Assembly: GCA_013178125.1 (NCBI GenBank)
Contig: JABLXJ010000020.1
Coordinates: forward strand, 1-46,520
DNA from: Bacillota bacterium
GTDB taxonomy: Bacteria > Bacillota > SHA-98 > Ch115 > JABLXJ01
DNA length: 46,520 nucleotides
Reading direction: 5' to 3'
The stretch's first letter is position 1. Every line of letters begins with the position of its first letter. A program made the translations under genes and the position numbers. The notes below the pieces were generated by a model that did not search any database, had not been told where the DNA came from, and saw nothing but the letters and a program-made list of their open reading frames with translations. Below are positions 25,860 to 35,139 of this stretch, one piece after another.

Positions 25860-25938
25860 CCTCAGAAAGCCTCCTGTTTTTGATGTAGATAGGCTCTCAC
25901 GAAAGATACTCTGGATGCATAGAGCCGGCAACACCCAT

Positions 25939-25970
25939 GCCGGGCGCATAAAAGTGCTTTACGCCCTGGC
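25939..25970. terminator. hairpin at the end of the uronate operon
   Basis: GGGCG (25942-25946) and CGCCC (25962-25966), extended by pairing within the ATAAAG...CTTTA loop region, lie just past the GH88 stop codon. Terminator-like but without a clean T run. Confidence 0.45.
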
Positions 25971-25974
25971 GGCT

Positions 25975-27099
25975 TCAGTCCAGTATTCCGAACATATAGT
26001 AACGTAGCAAAGCTTCCACCAAGTAATAGTCTCCGAAACCCAACTCAGAGTCGACCCCTCTGTCCTTCGACAGGAAATAGCACCCGTGCGGAAGCAATCC
26101 TCCTTCAACGGTTGAGTCGAGGTGGTCAGAGCTGTTTTTGACAAGTGCCGTAAGAAGTTCTTCCGCTTGTACAAACCATTTATAGCGCTCTAATCCTTTT
26201 CCGGAGGAAGCGAGGATGAGCAATCCGGCAACCGCAATAGACGAGGCGGAAGAATCTCGCTCCACATTTGGAATCCGTGGATCCAAAAGATCATAGTAGG
26301 CTATCTTATCTTCGGGCAAATGACGCAAGAAGAAGTTGGCCAGGCGAACCGCTGCTTCTTTAAACCGCTCATCGCCCGTCTGCCGGTATAACCAGGAAAA
26401 ACCGTATATTCCCCACGCCTGTCCACGGGACCAACAGGAGTCCGCATTATAACCCTGATGAACTCCGGGTCCCTCTATCTTACCTGAATCGGGATCAAAC
26501 CAGATGACCTGATAGGTTGAACCGTCATTTCGCACGTTTGCGTGCAGAATCGTTTCTGCTGTTTTCAATCCAACATCATAAAAACACTGTTCTCCCGTCA
26601 TCCTGTGGGCCCAGAAAAGCAGGCGCAGGTTCATAATTGTGTCGATAATGGTGTAGCCACGCCTGTCCCCATGCTCGACATCACCATGAGCCGGTATGAA
26701 GTTACCTCTGGGATTGAAACGGCGACTAAGCCTATCCGCAGCTTTAATGGCTACCTCCTTGAACTCGCTACTGCCAGTCAAAGTGTACCCCAGAACACAC
26801 GAACAGTTGAAGAGGAAACCCAGGTCGTGATCCTTAAGGTCTATTTTCTCGGCGGCAATTCTCTTAGACATGTATTCCGCTGTATCCCGCAAGAACGGAT
26901 CGCGGCTATACAGATAAAGCCACCACATGATCCCCGGCCAGAAAGCCTCTGTCCAATAGCCGTTCATATACCACTTTTTCTGCCTGCGGTCGTAGTAGTC
27001 GGGAAAGCTGCCATCCCAGATTCCGATATTATGCTTACTTCTCAGTACCATTTTGTCCAGTAGCTCTGTCACCTTGGGCTTCAACTCAGGATTAATCAT
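25975..27099 (-). CDS. GH88 family glycoside hydrolase (unsaturated glucuronyl hydrolase)
   Basis: 374 residues forming an alpha/alpha barrel. Family 88 enzymes hydrate the double bond of unsaturated uronic acids at the ends of lyase products, freeing 4-deoxy-5-keto-uronate. The two key acids align as Asp92 in DHDLGF and Asp153 in IIDTIMN, and HQGYNADSCWSRGQAW (about 221-236) is the conserved central motif. No signal peptide, so it works inside the cell on imported oligosaccharides. GGGGGAA precedes ATG 27099. Last gene of the operon. Confidence 0.9.
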   Translation of the reverse strand: MINPELKPKVTELLDKMVLRSKHNIGIWDGSFPDYYDRRQKKWYMNGYWTEAFWPGIMWWLYLYSRDPFLRDTAEYMSKRIAAEKIDLKDHDLGFLFNCSCVLGYTLTGSSEFKEVAIKAADRLSRRFNPRGNFIPAHGDVEHGDRRGYTIIDTIMNLRLLFWAHRMTGEQCFYDVGLKTAETILHANVRNDGSTYQVIWFDPDSGKIEGPGVHQGYNADSCWSRGQAWGIYGFSWLYRQTGDERFKEAAVRLANFFLRHLPEDKIAYYDLLDPRIPNVERDSSASSIAVAGLLILASSGKGLERYKWFVQAEELLTALVKNSSDHLDSTVEGGLLPHGCYFLSKDRGVDSELGFGDYYLVEALLRYYMFGILD

Positions 27100-27159
27100 G
27101 GTTGCCGTTCCCCCATGCTATATTTGTTACGACCTAAGAAACTACTACAGACCGTAAAT

Positions 27160-28128
27160 CTACTGACGCCGAGCCAAAGCCACGATTCTAAGGGACTTGA
27201 TTCCCTCTCCCACCGGAATGCTGACGGGTAGGTCCTCTACAACCGCAGTCAGAAAGTCCCTGTCTTCATTGCGGAACATGTCATCTCTTTCGGTAGGCAG
27301 AGTTTCCCTTGTCCAGACCCCATTCTCAGCCGTGAAAGTTGATACTGTACATTGATTCCAACCGGCAAATTCCACTTCAATTACTCCCTCTGTGCCGATT
27401 AACTCCGTAAGACGTCGGCGGGGTCTTTGGAAAAAGTCAAGGTGAACACTGGCATAGCAGTTATTGTCAAATTCTATGAGAACCTCGGCCACATCAGTAA
27501 CTTGGATGTCAAGGTCGCTGATTTTCCCATGAATTGACTTGACGGTTTTGGTTTCCCCGCCCGAAAACCAGACTGCAAGATCGATCTCATGCACAAGGTC
27601 AAACACGCCTAAGTGCTGAGAGGCCGTCAGTGTTCGGTAATCGGGTCTTACTGTAGGTAGGTGTTCACCCATCACTGACCGGATGCTGACCAGCCTGCCT
27701 ATCCGCCCGCTATCCAAATACTGTTTCGCGCGCCGTAAACCTTCATGGTATCGGAAACAAAAACCAACCATGAACTTTTTCCCGCTCTGTTCTATGGTTT
27801 CAACGAGCGTTTGAATATTGTTCATATCATCTGCCAGGGGCTTTTCACAGAAAACGTGGCAGCCGGCACGCAATGCTTTGACTGACATTTGCACATGAAG
27901 GGGCGGCGGGGTAAGAACGAACACTATATCTGGGCCGGATTTAAGAGCTTCGTGGTAGTCTGAGTAGATCTCTTCAACCGGAGTCTCACGCGAAAGAGCT
28001 TCACGTTGGGCAGCAATAGGATCACAGATCTTGAGGTGAGAGACTCCTAAGCTGCTTAGGATTCGTGCGTGCCTTCGACCAACGGAACCACAACCCGCCA
28101 GCAACACTTTCAAATCAGCCCAACTCAT
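27160..28128 (-). CDS. Gfo/Idh/MocA family oxidoreductase
   Basis: 322 residues. Nucleotide motif GCGSVGRRHARIL (11-23), catalytic EKP in CEKPLAD (about 94-100) and a C-terminal domain with DLVHEIDLAVWFSG. Second dehydrogenase of the uronate operon, 60 bases ahead of the GH88 gene. It may act on a uronate, a keto-sugar or an inositol-like compound. Confidence 0.86.
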   Translation of the reverse strand: MSWADLKVLLAGCGSVGRRHARILSSLGVSHLKICDPIAAQREALSRETPVEEIYSDYHEALKSGPDIVFVLTPPPLHVQMSVKALRAGCHVFCEKPLADDMNNIQTLVETIEQSGKKFMVGFCFRYHEGLRRAKQYLDSGRIGRLVSIRSVMGEHLPTVRPDYRTLTASQHLGVFDLVHEIDLAVWFSGGETKTVKSIHGKISDLDIQVTDVAEVLIEFDNNCYASVHLDFFQRPRRRLTELIGTEGVIEVEFAGWNQCTVSTFTAENGVWTRETLPTERDDMFRNEDRDFLTAVVEDLPVSIPVGEGIKSLRIVALARRQ

Positions 28129-28181
28129 GGACTACACCCCCAAGTCCTAGAGGCAACTACTGTCTGCTGCGGTCGTAATCT

Positions 28182-29006
28182 TTACCAGGCTGTCAATCCC
28201 CCGTCAACAGGGAGATTTACTCCGGTGATAAAAGAAGCAGCTTCCGAAGCCAGAAAGACCACGGCACCCTTGATTTCTTTGCCATCCATGCCCATCCGGC
28301 CCATAGGAATTGTCTCGCTGTACGCCTTTACAAATGCCTCCGGCTGACCGCGCCAGAAACCGGCAGGGCTGATACAGTTGACCCTGATTCCGTCCGGTGC
28401 CAGGTGGCAAGCCATATCCCGTGTCATATTGATTACGCCAGCCTTGGCGGCTTCGTAGTCTATCGTGACTCCGCCCATGTTCGTACCCCTATAGACTCGA
28501 CGGTCCTTTCCTATCATGCCGGCTGTTGAACCCAGGTTGATAATGACCCCCCGTTTTGCAGGCTTCATTGCCCGGGCGACAACATGTTTAGAGCAGAGGA
28601 AAACCCCAGTCAGATTGACATCTATCGTGTTTTGCCATTCCTCAAGGGGCCGTCGTTCCAAGCCGTTATTTTCAGGAGTACTCACAACGTTACCGGCGTT
28701 ATTCACCAGGATGTCTATCCTGCCAAAGTCCGCCAGTACTTGATCAACTACTCTGATTACTTGGTCTTCATACCTTACGTCAAGTTGATAGGGTACTACC
28801 TTTCTCCCCGTAAGTTCGGCAATTTTCCGGCTTGATTCCGCAGCCCTATCTAAAGACCTGCTCGTAATGGCAACATCGGCGCCAGCCTCAGCTAGGGCTA
28901 AGGCCATATCAAAACCCAGGTTTCTCGCCCCTCCTGTTACAAGTGCAACCTGATTGTTGAGCCGCAACATTTGCATTACGTTGTACTCATTCACCTTGTC
29001 TTGCAT
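28182..29006 (-). CDS. SDR family oxidoreductase (KduD-like)
   Basis: 274 residues from ATG 29006 (AGGAG ten bases upstream; a TTG 29045 frame is longer but unlikely). Classical short-chain dehydrogenase: TGGARNLGF cofactor loop, NNAGN, catalytic Ser in NLGSTAG, then the Tyr-x-x-x-Lys as YEAAK, and a proline/glycine-rich ISPAGFWRG. It resembles 2-deoxy-D-gluconate 3-dehydrogenase (KduD), which follows the GH88 step in unsaturated uronate breakdown, fitting the context. Exact substrate not certain. Confidence 0.85.
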   Translation of the reverse strand: MQDKVNEYNVMQMLRLNNQVALVTGGARNLGFDMALALAEAGADVAITSRSLDRAAESSRKIAELTGRKVVPYQLDVRYEDQVIRVVDQVLADFGRIDILVNNAGNVVSTPENNGLERRPLEEWQNTIDVNLTGVFLCSKHVVARAMKPAKRGVIINLGSTAGMIGKDRRVYRGTNMGGVTIDYEAAKAGVINMTRDMACHLAPDGIRVNCISPAGFWRGQPEAFVKAYSETIPMGRMGMDGKEIKGAVVFLASEAASFITGVNLPVDGGLTAW

Positions 29007-29057
29007 TCCGGGCACGCTCCTCTCCACAGTAAACCGGTAGGACAATCTACACGTGTA

Positions 29058-29795
29058 TTAGGACGGAAAGTGCTCCACTACCAAGCACGCGGTTGTCTTG
29101 GACCTATTAGAACCGTATATGTGCTCTTGGGTAAAGCGAAAGTGATCTCGTAGTAGCATATACGCTTTCTTACTATCCCGGTTGGCTACTGCATTATATA
29201 TTTTTCTGTGCCGGTCGTAGGATTGCTCCAAGTCGGGATCCGCCAGCTCGGCAAAATCGTGAGCGTTCTGCAATAGCTTCCAAAAAATGTCCAGCAGTTT
29301 TAGTAGAAGATTATTGCCGACAGGTTCATAAAGGACCCTATGGAACTCCCCATCCGCTTTAACATATGCCCTCATATCGGCATCTTTGACCGCCTGTTCC
29401 ATGTCTGAAAGTAATGAACCGAGCTGCTTGAGGTCCTTCTCTGTGATCTGCTCCACCGCTTTGGCGATGTATCCTAGCTCGAGGGTCACGCGAATATCCA
29501 TTACCTCATCCAGGTCGTCCCGGTCGAACATCATGTTGTACGGAAGGTGTTCAATTATCGGGTCATAACTGAATGACCTGACAAACATCCCATCCCCCGC
29601 TTTAATTTCAATTACGCCTAGGACCTCCAAACTCTTGAGCGCCTCACGCACAGATGGGCGGCTCACCTGCAGTGCTGTAGAAAGTTCCATCTCTGTTGGT
29701 AGCCGATCACCCGGCTGTAGTTCCTTCTCAATAATAAAGTCCTGAATAGCTTGCATAACAAGCCGAAATCGTTTTGCACTTGGTATCGGCTTCAT
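29058..29795 (-). CDS. FadR/GntR family transcriptional regulator (FCD domain)
   Basis: 245 residues from ATG 29795 (GGGTGAAGAAG upstream); a start at 29828 would add eleven. Winged helix-turn-helix (about residues 8-75: LPTEMELSTALQVSRPSVRE) and FCD domain with the usual ligands (DGEFHRVLYEP). Likely local regulator of the uronate operon; the palindrome at 34744-34759 is a possible target. Related regulators sense uronates or aldonates. Confidence 0.87.
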   Translation of the reverse strand: MKPIPSAKRFRLVMQAIQDFIIEKELQPGDRLPTEMELSTALQVSRPSVREALKSLEVLGVIEIKAGDGMFVRSFSYDPIIEHLPYNMMFDRDDLDEVMDIRVTLELGYIAKAVEQITEKDLKQLGSLLSDMEQAVKDADMRAYVKADGEFHRVLYEPVGNNLLLKLLDIFWKLLQNAHDFAELADPDLEQSYDRHRKIYNAVANRDSKKAYMLLRDHFRFTQEHIYGSNRSKTTACLVVEHFPS

Positions 29796-29868
29796 CTTCT
29801 TCACCCTACCTGTCTTCGTGAGTATCACTGATTCGGAAGTAATCTGGTCTTGAACTTCAAGCTGCCTC

Positions 29869-30876
29869 CTACCGGGGGGCGTTCAACACTTCGTGAATAC
29901 TCACTAGTCGCCCTTCCCTTGCCGATAGTTCCGCCGCAGCTACCAAAGCAACGGCCCTAAGGCCATCCTGCACGGTGACTTCCGGTTGTCGTCTTTGGGA
30001 AATGCAGTCCGCAAACTCATCTATTTCTTCAAGAAGAGAAGCGGCCACACTCTGCTTCGGAACGCTGATTTTAATTCTTTCAGCACCTCCGCTAACGTCG
30101 ACCTTAAAGAATCCTAAAGAGTCATCGTAAAACAGCTGCCCACGAGTACCATAGACAACGATTCTATATGTAGCGGCTGTTGCGTAACTAGAACCAATAT
30201 AGCCCAGACAACCGCTTTCGAATTCAAAAACAGTTACAGTGGTATCATCTATATCCGCCGCACTATGAAGCCTTTTTTGCATCCCGAATACGCTGCGAAC
30301 CGGACCAAACAGGTAATGAAGGGTGTCGGCGTGATGGATCCCTAACTGGATAAGCGGCCCTGTAGGACATTCCTCCCGCGCCCAACGCCACTCTCCGGCC
30401 CGGAGCCTCAAACCGCGGTCATGAGAGAAAGTCCCCTCTACCATGACCGACTCCCCGATCCGTCCTTCTGTAATTAACTGTTTCAGCATCCTTGATTCCG
30501 GTCTACGACGGCTGTTATGTCCGACAGCAATAACAATCGAATTTTCCGCCGCAATCTCAGATATTCTCTTTGCCTGCTCAATTGACGCCGAAATGGGTTT
30601 TTCCACCAAAACACTCTTTCCAAATTCCGCCGCCAGCCGAATTTGTTCTTCGTGAACTGAATTAGGGGTTGCCAGTATTACACCCTGTACTTCGGGGTCT
30701 TGCAGTAGCTCCTCGTAACTTCCGGCAGCTTTGCAGCCGTACATACGGGCAAAATCCGCCCTTCTTTGCTCACGCCGGGCAAACACGCTGATGAGTCGTA
30801 CACGGCTACTTCTCGCAATCTGTTGCGCCAGCACTTCGCTCCAATCCCCTAGTCCAACGAGAGCTACACCAATCAC
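29869..30876 (-). CDS. Gfo/Idh/MocA family oxidoreductase
   Basis: 335 residues. GLGDWSEVLAQQ nucleotide loop (8-19), VEKPISA catalytic motif (about 91-97), HNSRRRPE (118-125) and QLGIHHADTLHYLFG with the paired His residues. Lies between the importer ATPase and the FadR gene. Third member of this family in the window. Confidence 0.86.
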   Translation of the reverse strand: MIGVALVGLGDWSEVLAQQIARSSRVRLISVFARREQRRADFARMYGCKAAGSYEELLQDPEVQGVILATPNSVHEEQIRLAAEFGKSVLVEKPISASIEQAKRISEIAAENSIVIAVGHNSRRRPESRMLKQLITEGRIGESVMVEGTFSHDRGLRLRAGEWRWAREECPTGPLIQLGIHHADTLHYLFGPVRSVFGMQKRLHSAADIDDTTVTVFEFESGCLGYIGSSYATAATYRIVVYGTRGQLFYDDSLGFFKVDVSGGAERIKISVPKQSVAASLLEEIDEFADCISQRRQPEVTVQDGLRAVALVAAAELSAREGRLVSIHEVLNAPR

Positions 30877-30899
30877 AACAACATTCCTCCCCCAGCGTT

Positions 30900-31691
30900 C
30901 TAGGACATTGTACTGGCCTTGAGAAAGCCCTTCGAGCGGAATATCCCGAAGATTCTGTTGTACAGTTCGTTGAAAGGTTCACTAAATTGCATATCCCCCC
31001 TGGGACGGGGAAGGTCGACTTCAATAATTTCTTCAATTCTACCCGGCCTTGGAGTCATAACCACAATTCTGTCCGACAGTTTGATTGCTTCCGAGATACT
31101 GTGGGTAACGAATAAGACAGTCTTTTTCGAGGCAAGCCATAGCTTCTCCAGGTCAATACCTATTTCATCGCGGGTCAAGGCATCCAGGGCGCCGAAAGGT
31201 TCATCCATGAACAGTAAAGGAGGATCATGTACCAAGGCCCGACAAACTGACACTCGCTGCCGCATTCCGCCGGACAATTCGTATGGGTACTTGGTTTCAA
31301 ACCCGTCTAGCCCCACGCGCTTCAGCAGCCACAAAGCCTGCTCTTTGTAGTCCGTCCGGTTAAGGTTCCGCATTTCAATTTGCAGAAGTACGTTCCGGAG
31401 AACATCATACCAGTCCAAGAGCAAGTGCTCCTGGAACACAATACCCACGTTAGTAATAGGGCGTCTAACCTCTTTCCCGTCGACTATCACTGTACCCTTA
31501 GAACTCGGGATTAAACCGGCCACTATCTGTAATAGAGTGCTTTTCCCACACCCGCTAGGGCCGACAAGGGACACAAACTCCCCATACTTGATGGTGAGAT
31601 TTATGTTGTTAAGAGCTTCGACCCAACCGTCTCTGGTTTTGTATGTTTTGCTAAGGTCCCTGATTTCTATGTGGTTATCCAAAGCGTACAC
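30900..31691 (-). CDS. ABC transporter ATP-binding protein, SsuB/TauB type
   Basis: 263 residues. Walker A GPSGCGKST (41-49), signature LSGGMRQRV, Walker B LLFMDEPFGALD and H-loop VTHS are intact. It belongs to the nitrate/sulphonate/taurine/thiamine-precursor subgroup. GTG 31691 has its purine tract very close; TTG 31682 is better spaced. Partner of the permease 32895-33731 and binding protein 31760-32761. Confidence 0.9.
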   Translation of the reverse strand: MYALDNHIEIRDLSKTYKTRDGWVEALNNINLTIKYGEFVSLVGPSGCGKSTLLQIVAGLIPSSKGTVIVDGKEVRRPITNVGIVFQEHLLLDWYDVLRNVLLQIEMRNLNRTDYKEQALWLLKRVGLDGFETKYPYELSGGMRQRVSVCRALVHDPPLLFMDEPFGALDALTRDEIGIDLEKLWLASKKTVLFVTHSISEAIKLSDRIVVMTPRPGRIEEIIEVDLPRPRGDMQFSEPFNELYNRIFGIFRSKGFLKASTMS

Positions 31692-31759
31692 CCCTTTGAG
31701 TCTTTCACGGAGATGGAAGGGCGCCAGGCCCTCCCATCTCAGGAATGAATCCCACCAAA

Positions 31760-32761
31760 TTACTTGCCAGGTAGAACGTTAGGCAGAAATTCGTTGGTGT
31801 AATACGCCGTTGCTGGTTTGCCGGCGGGAAGACCACGATACTCGGATAAAAGCTTGATAGTATTCTCCCAGTCCTTGGCCGTGGCTTTTCCAAGGGTATT
31901 AGAAGTGGGTGAGAATAGGAATGTGAACGCAGCCATCAACTGGTTCTTCATGACCTCCGGGTTGCCTTCCGGGATGTGCTTCAAGATGGCTGCAATTGCT
32001 GCATCGGGATTCTTGCGGGCTGCGTCCCACCCCTTAATGACGGCATCCAGGAAGCCACGTACCACCTGGGGACGCTGCCGGAGGGTATCCTCATGGGCGA
32101 TGATTGACATCCCTATGGTGTTGGTACCGAAATCAGCAAACCTCAACACACGAACAGGAAATCCTTTGGCCGCCAGGGTAAGGGGTTGGTCGTCGGCCCC
32201 TCCAAGGATCGCATCGACCCTATTCTCCATCAACGCCCCAACCTTTGCAGGGGCGTCGACGTGGGTCAGCTGAACCTTGTTAATGTCGATGTTGTTTGCC
32301 TTTGCAAAAGCGGGGAAAAGCTGGCTGAGAGCGTCACCCGAAGTCATTGCAACACGTTTCCCCTCAAGATCCTTTGGCTGCGTAATGCCGCTGTCTTTTC
32401 CGGTAATTACTGCAAAAGAACTAGACTGGAAAAGCGCCGAGATGGTTTTAATAGGTACCCCACGGGCTGCGGCAAGTATCGTAGTGCCTGCGTCAGCCCA
32501 CCCAAAATCGTTGGATTTGTTGCCGATTAGCTTCACCGTTGTTGCCGAACCACTACCCTCGAGAATCTCCACTTTCAGCCCGTTTTGCGCAAAATACCCA
32601 TTTTCAAGTGCGAGAAAGAACGGTGCGTGTGATCCCTGCCCGACCCAATTAAGCCGAAATGACACTTTTTCGGCGGCGAGAGTGCCGGCTGTCATTGTTG
32701 CCAAAACCAGTAGCAAAACCGAGGTAACAAGAATTCCTCTTTTGAATCTGAGCTCAAACAT
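31760..32761 (-). CDS. ABC transporter substrate-binding protein, SsuA/NMT1-THI5 type
   Basis: 333 residues. ATG 32761 behind GAGGAGGT. Signal peptide with basic FKRG and hydrophobic ILVTSVLLLVLATM, cleaved near AGTLAAE. Mature fold: FRLNWVGQGSHAPFFLALEN, then YFAQNGLKVEI, typical of NMT1/SsuA-like proteins, which bind sulphonates, taurine, pyrimidines or aromatic acids rather than sugars. This is an unusual importer to find in a uronate operon. Confidence 0.9.
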   Translation of the reverse strand: MFELRFKRGILVTSVLLLVLATMTAGTLAAEKVSFRLNWVGQGSHAPFFLALENGYFAQNGLKVEILEGSGSATTVKLIGNKSNDFGWADAGTTILAAARGVPIKTISALFQSSSFAVITGKDSGITQPKDLEGKRVAMTSGDALSQLFPAFAKANNIDINKVQLTHVDAPAKVGALMENRVDAILGGADDQPLTLAAKGFPVRVLRFADFGTNTIGMSIIAHEDTLRQRPQVVRGFLDAVIKGWDAARKNPDAAIAAILKHIPEGNPEVMKNQLMAAFTFLFSPTSNTLGKATAKDWENTIKLLSEYRGLPAGKPATAYYTNEFLPNVLPGK

Positions 32762-32894
32762 TTCTGTACCTCCTCAATCCGATTTGTTCGTCAATTAAAG
32801 CAATCCAGAAGACAACCAACCATACGACATCCTATCTCAAAACGCGTTTCTCAGATTTCTTACGTACCCCCCTCCCGCGCAAGGCTACATACAG

Positions 32895-33731
32895 TCATTG
32901 CCCGGCCGCTTCACCCCGCTTAGATACATGCCAGGGAATGGTGGCCCTTTCAACTAGTTCCACCAAGGCGTAGAGAGCATAACCAAACGCCGTCAAGAAG
33001 AACAATATAGCGAATAGGAGTTCCGTATCAAAGTCCCCGTTAGCCCGAAGGAGAAGATACCCGAGCCCTGAATCCGAACCGACGAACTCGGCAACCACAG
33101 CCCCACTAGTGGCAAAGGCACCTGAAACCTTGAGTCCGCCGAAGATATTGGGAAGCGCATTGGGAAACTGGATCCGGCGAAAAATCTGAAGAGGGCTTGC
33201 CCCCATTGATTTAGCCAGGTATTCCATTTCGGGCCGCAGGGACTTAAAGCCTATGACGGAGTCGACCAGCAGTGGGAAGAACGACATCAGGAACGTCAAC
33301 ATCACTTTTGGCATAACGCCAAAGCCGAACCAGATTATAAACAAAGGAGCAATCGCCGTTTTCGGAACGAACTGTGATGAGACAAGCAGTGGGTAGACCG
33401 TTTTCTCAACAAAGCGCGAACGCGATATGGCTACCGCAGTCGGTATGGCAATCAATATGGACGTACCATATCCCAACATGACTTCAAAGATGGTGACCCT
33501 TGCGTGGTTCCATATCATGCCGAATCTGGCAAAAAACTGTCCTATGATCAAGGTGGGTGGGGGGAGTATGTAAACGGGAATATGGAAAACGCGGCTTACA
33601 ACCTCCCATGCAATAAGCGCAAAGAGGAAGGTTAAACCTGTCCCAAAGTCTGCTAGTTTTAATCGTTCTTTAAGTGAAGAGGGCTTGGATTTGGCAACTG
33701 TTTTTCCCGTCCTATGCTGAAGCTTCTCCAC
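32895..33731 (-). CDS. ABC transporter permease, SsuC/TauC type
   Basis: 278 residues with six membrane segments and the EAA motif EYLAKSMGASPLQIFRRIQF. GTG 33731 follows GGGGGG seven bases upstream, and the gene overlaps the end of the aldolase gene by 20 bases, so translation is coupled. Third component of the Ssu-type importer. Confidence 0.9.
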   Translation of the reverse strand: MEKLQHRTGKTVAKSKPSSLKERLKLADFGTGLTFLFALIAWEVVSRVFHIPVYILPPPTLIIGQFFARFGMIWNHARVTIFEVMLGYGTSILIAIPTAVAISRSRFVEKTVYPLLVSSQFVPKTAIAPLFIIWFGFGVMPKVMLTFLMSFFPLLVDSVIGFKSLRPEMEYLAKSMGASPLQIFRRIQFPNALPNIFGGLKVSGAFATSGAVVAEFVGSDSGLGYLLLRANGDFDTELLFAILFFLTAFGYALYALVELVERATIPWHVSKRGEAAGQ

Positions 33732-34644
33732 TATATATCCCCCCAGGAAAAAGTTCGCACTCCTCGAGTATTCTCTTTATTTCGGCGGTATGGTGTTTAA
33801 CTTCGAAAATCGGGGCGCTGACACGCCCTCCACATATTCCCAAAATCTCCAAAGACGTTTTTAGTCCACTTAACCAGGAACCAAACAGATGAATTTTGAA
33901 AAGGTGATTCAGTTTCTCCTGCAATCTGAAGACCTCGCCAATGTTGCCACTCTTGGCTGCCAGGTAGAGATCTACAACCAGTCTCGGGGCAACATTAGAC
34001 AGCCCGGCTACAACGCCGTCCGCTCCATAAAGCACACTTATTCCACTAAGGCGTTCGGCGCCCTGAAACACGCGGAATGACTGTTCCTTGCGGAAACGCA
34101 TCAAGAGTTCCTGAAAATGAGTAAAGTCCCCTGAACTATCCTTGACTCCGACAATGTTGTCAATCCTGGACAGAACTTCGACCGTTTCCGCCTCAATTGA
34201 TGTCTTCGTAGTTTGGGGAATGTTATAGATCATAACAGGAAGCTCAATAGACCCGGCCACCGCAGCAAAATGATCGATCAATTCGGACTGGGAGTTGCTC
34301 TGGAAGTAATAAGGGGGACAGACAACCAGACCTTGGACTCCGATTTTACTCAGGGTTCGCGCCAGCTCAATGGATCTCTTGGTTCCCGCTTCCCCGGCTC
34401 CTGCCAGAACCGGTACCCGACCTCGTACCTCGTCAACGACAACTTCAACCGCCTTTAACCTGACGCGGTCAGTAAGCGTTGGGAGTTCCCCGCTTGTTCC
34501 CAAAACAAAAACGCCGTTTACTCCCCCTCTGAGTAGATGGTTGACCAGGCGACGAAGACCCTTCTCGTCCAACGACTCGTCCTCTTTGAGCGGTGTCACA
34601 ATCGGGCAGATAACGCCGGTCATTTTTTCCACGAATGATTGCAC
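33712..34644 (-). CDS. DapA/NanA family aldolase (dihydrodipicolinate synthase-like)
   Basis: 310 residues. Class I aldolase barrel: GTSGE (49-53), Tyr140 in YNIP and the Schiff-base Lys168 in GVKDSSGD. In this operon a 2-keto-3-deoxy-sugar-acid aldolase or a dehydratase role is more plausible than lysine synthesis. GTG 34644 follows GAGGGG. First gene of the uronate operon. The C-terminal 20 residues overlap the permease start. Confidence 0.87.
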   Translation of the reverse strand: MQSFVEKMTGVICPIVTPLKEDESLDEKGLRRLVNHLLRGGVNGVFVLGTSGELPTLTDRVRLKAVEVVVDEVRGRVPVLAGAGEAGTKRSIELARTLSKIGVQGLVVCPPYYFQSNSQSELIDHFAAVAGSIELPVMIYNIPQTTKTSIEAETVEVLSRIDNIVGVKDSSGDFTHFQELLMRFRKEQSFRVFQGAERLSGISVLYGADGVVAGLSNVAPRLVVDLYLAAKSGNIGEVFRLQEKLNHLFKIHLFGSWLSGLKTSLEILGICGGRVSAPIFEVKHHTAEIKRILEECELFPGGIYSGEASA

Positions 34645-34743
34645 ATTTGTTCCCCTCTTCCGCAGTTCTCATGATTTGTAGTGGGCTGGATAGAATCTAC
34701 TTCATCCATGTTCCGAAGCTGCGGTCTTACAACTTGACATCTT

Positions 34744-34781
34744 ACAATATAGATATTGTTCAATAAACCTTAATCGGTCAA
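34744..34781 (-). promoter_or_regulatory. candidate promoter and operator of the uronate operon
   Basis: ACAATAT-AG-ATATTGT (34744-34759) is a perfect palindrome about 100 bases before the aldolase start. On the minus strand TTGACC (34781-34776) stands 17 bases ahead of CAATAT inside the palindrome, so a repressor there would cover the -10 region. The -10 match is poor (3 of 6), so this is tentative. Confidence 0.4.
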
Positions 34782-35130
34782 GTCCGGATTGCAGTGTAAA
34801 ATTTCCTCTGGAAGATGATGTTGCCTTATTTTAAGCTCCTTGCGAATGCGTGTTTACTGTTGCGGCTTTTGTCAGGCTGACCTCCCAAATAAGATTTAGA
34901 TGAGGACAATATGAGCCTCAGATAAGAACAACATAAGAAGGAGAAAAGTCTTAGGGATAAGTAGGGGATAAGGGATTGTATGATTACTTGCGAAGAAGGT
35001 TTTCTTTCTTTCTTTCTGATTGGTTCTATGGAAAAACCGAGTCAGGGAGATACTTTCTTTTAGACTGAGTTTATCAGTTGACCCTGTCTAAACCCGCATC
35101 AAACCCGAAAAGTTCTTTTTGAAAGTGTAC
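34782..35130. other. non-coding upstream stretch
   Basis: No gene seen. It holds a short TTTC tetranucleotide run (35001-35016) and purine-rich DNA without coding signs. Likely decayed sequence between the operon and the transposase relic. Confidence 0.35.
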
Positions 35131-35139
35131 ATTTTGCCA

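Noticed and set aside
35001-35016. TTTC tetranucleotide run
   Set aside because: Only about four units, outside any gene; too short to be a phase-variable repeat of interest.
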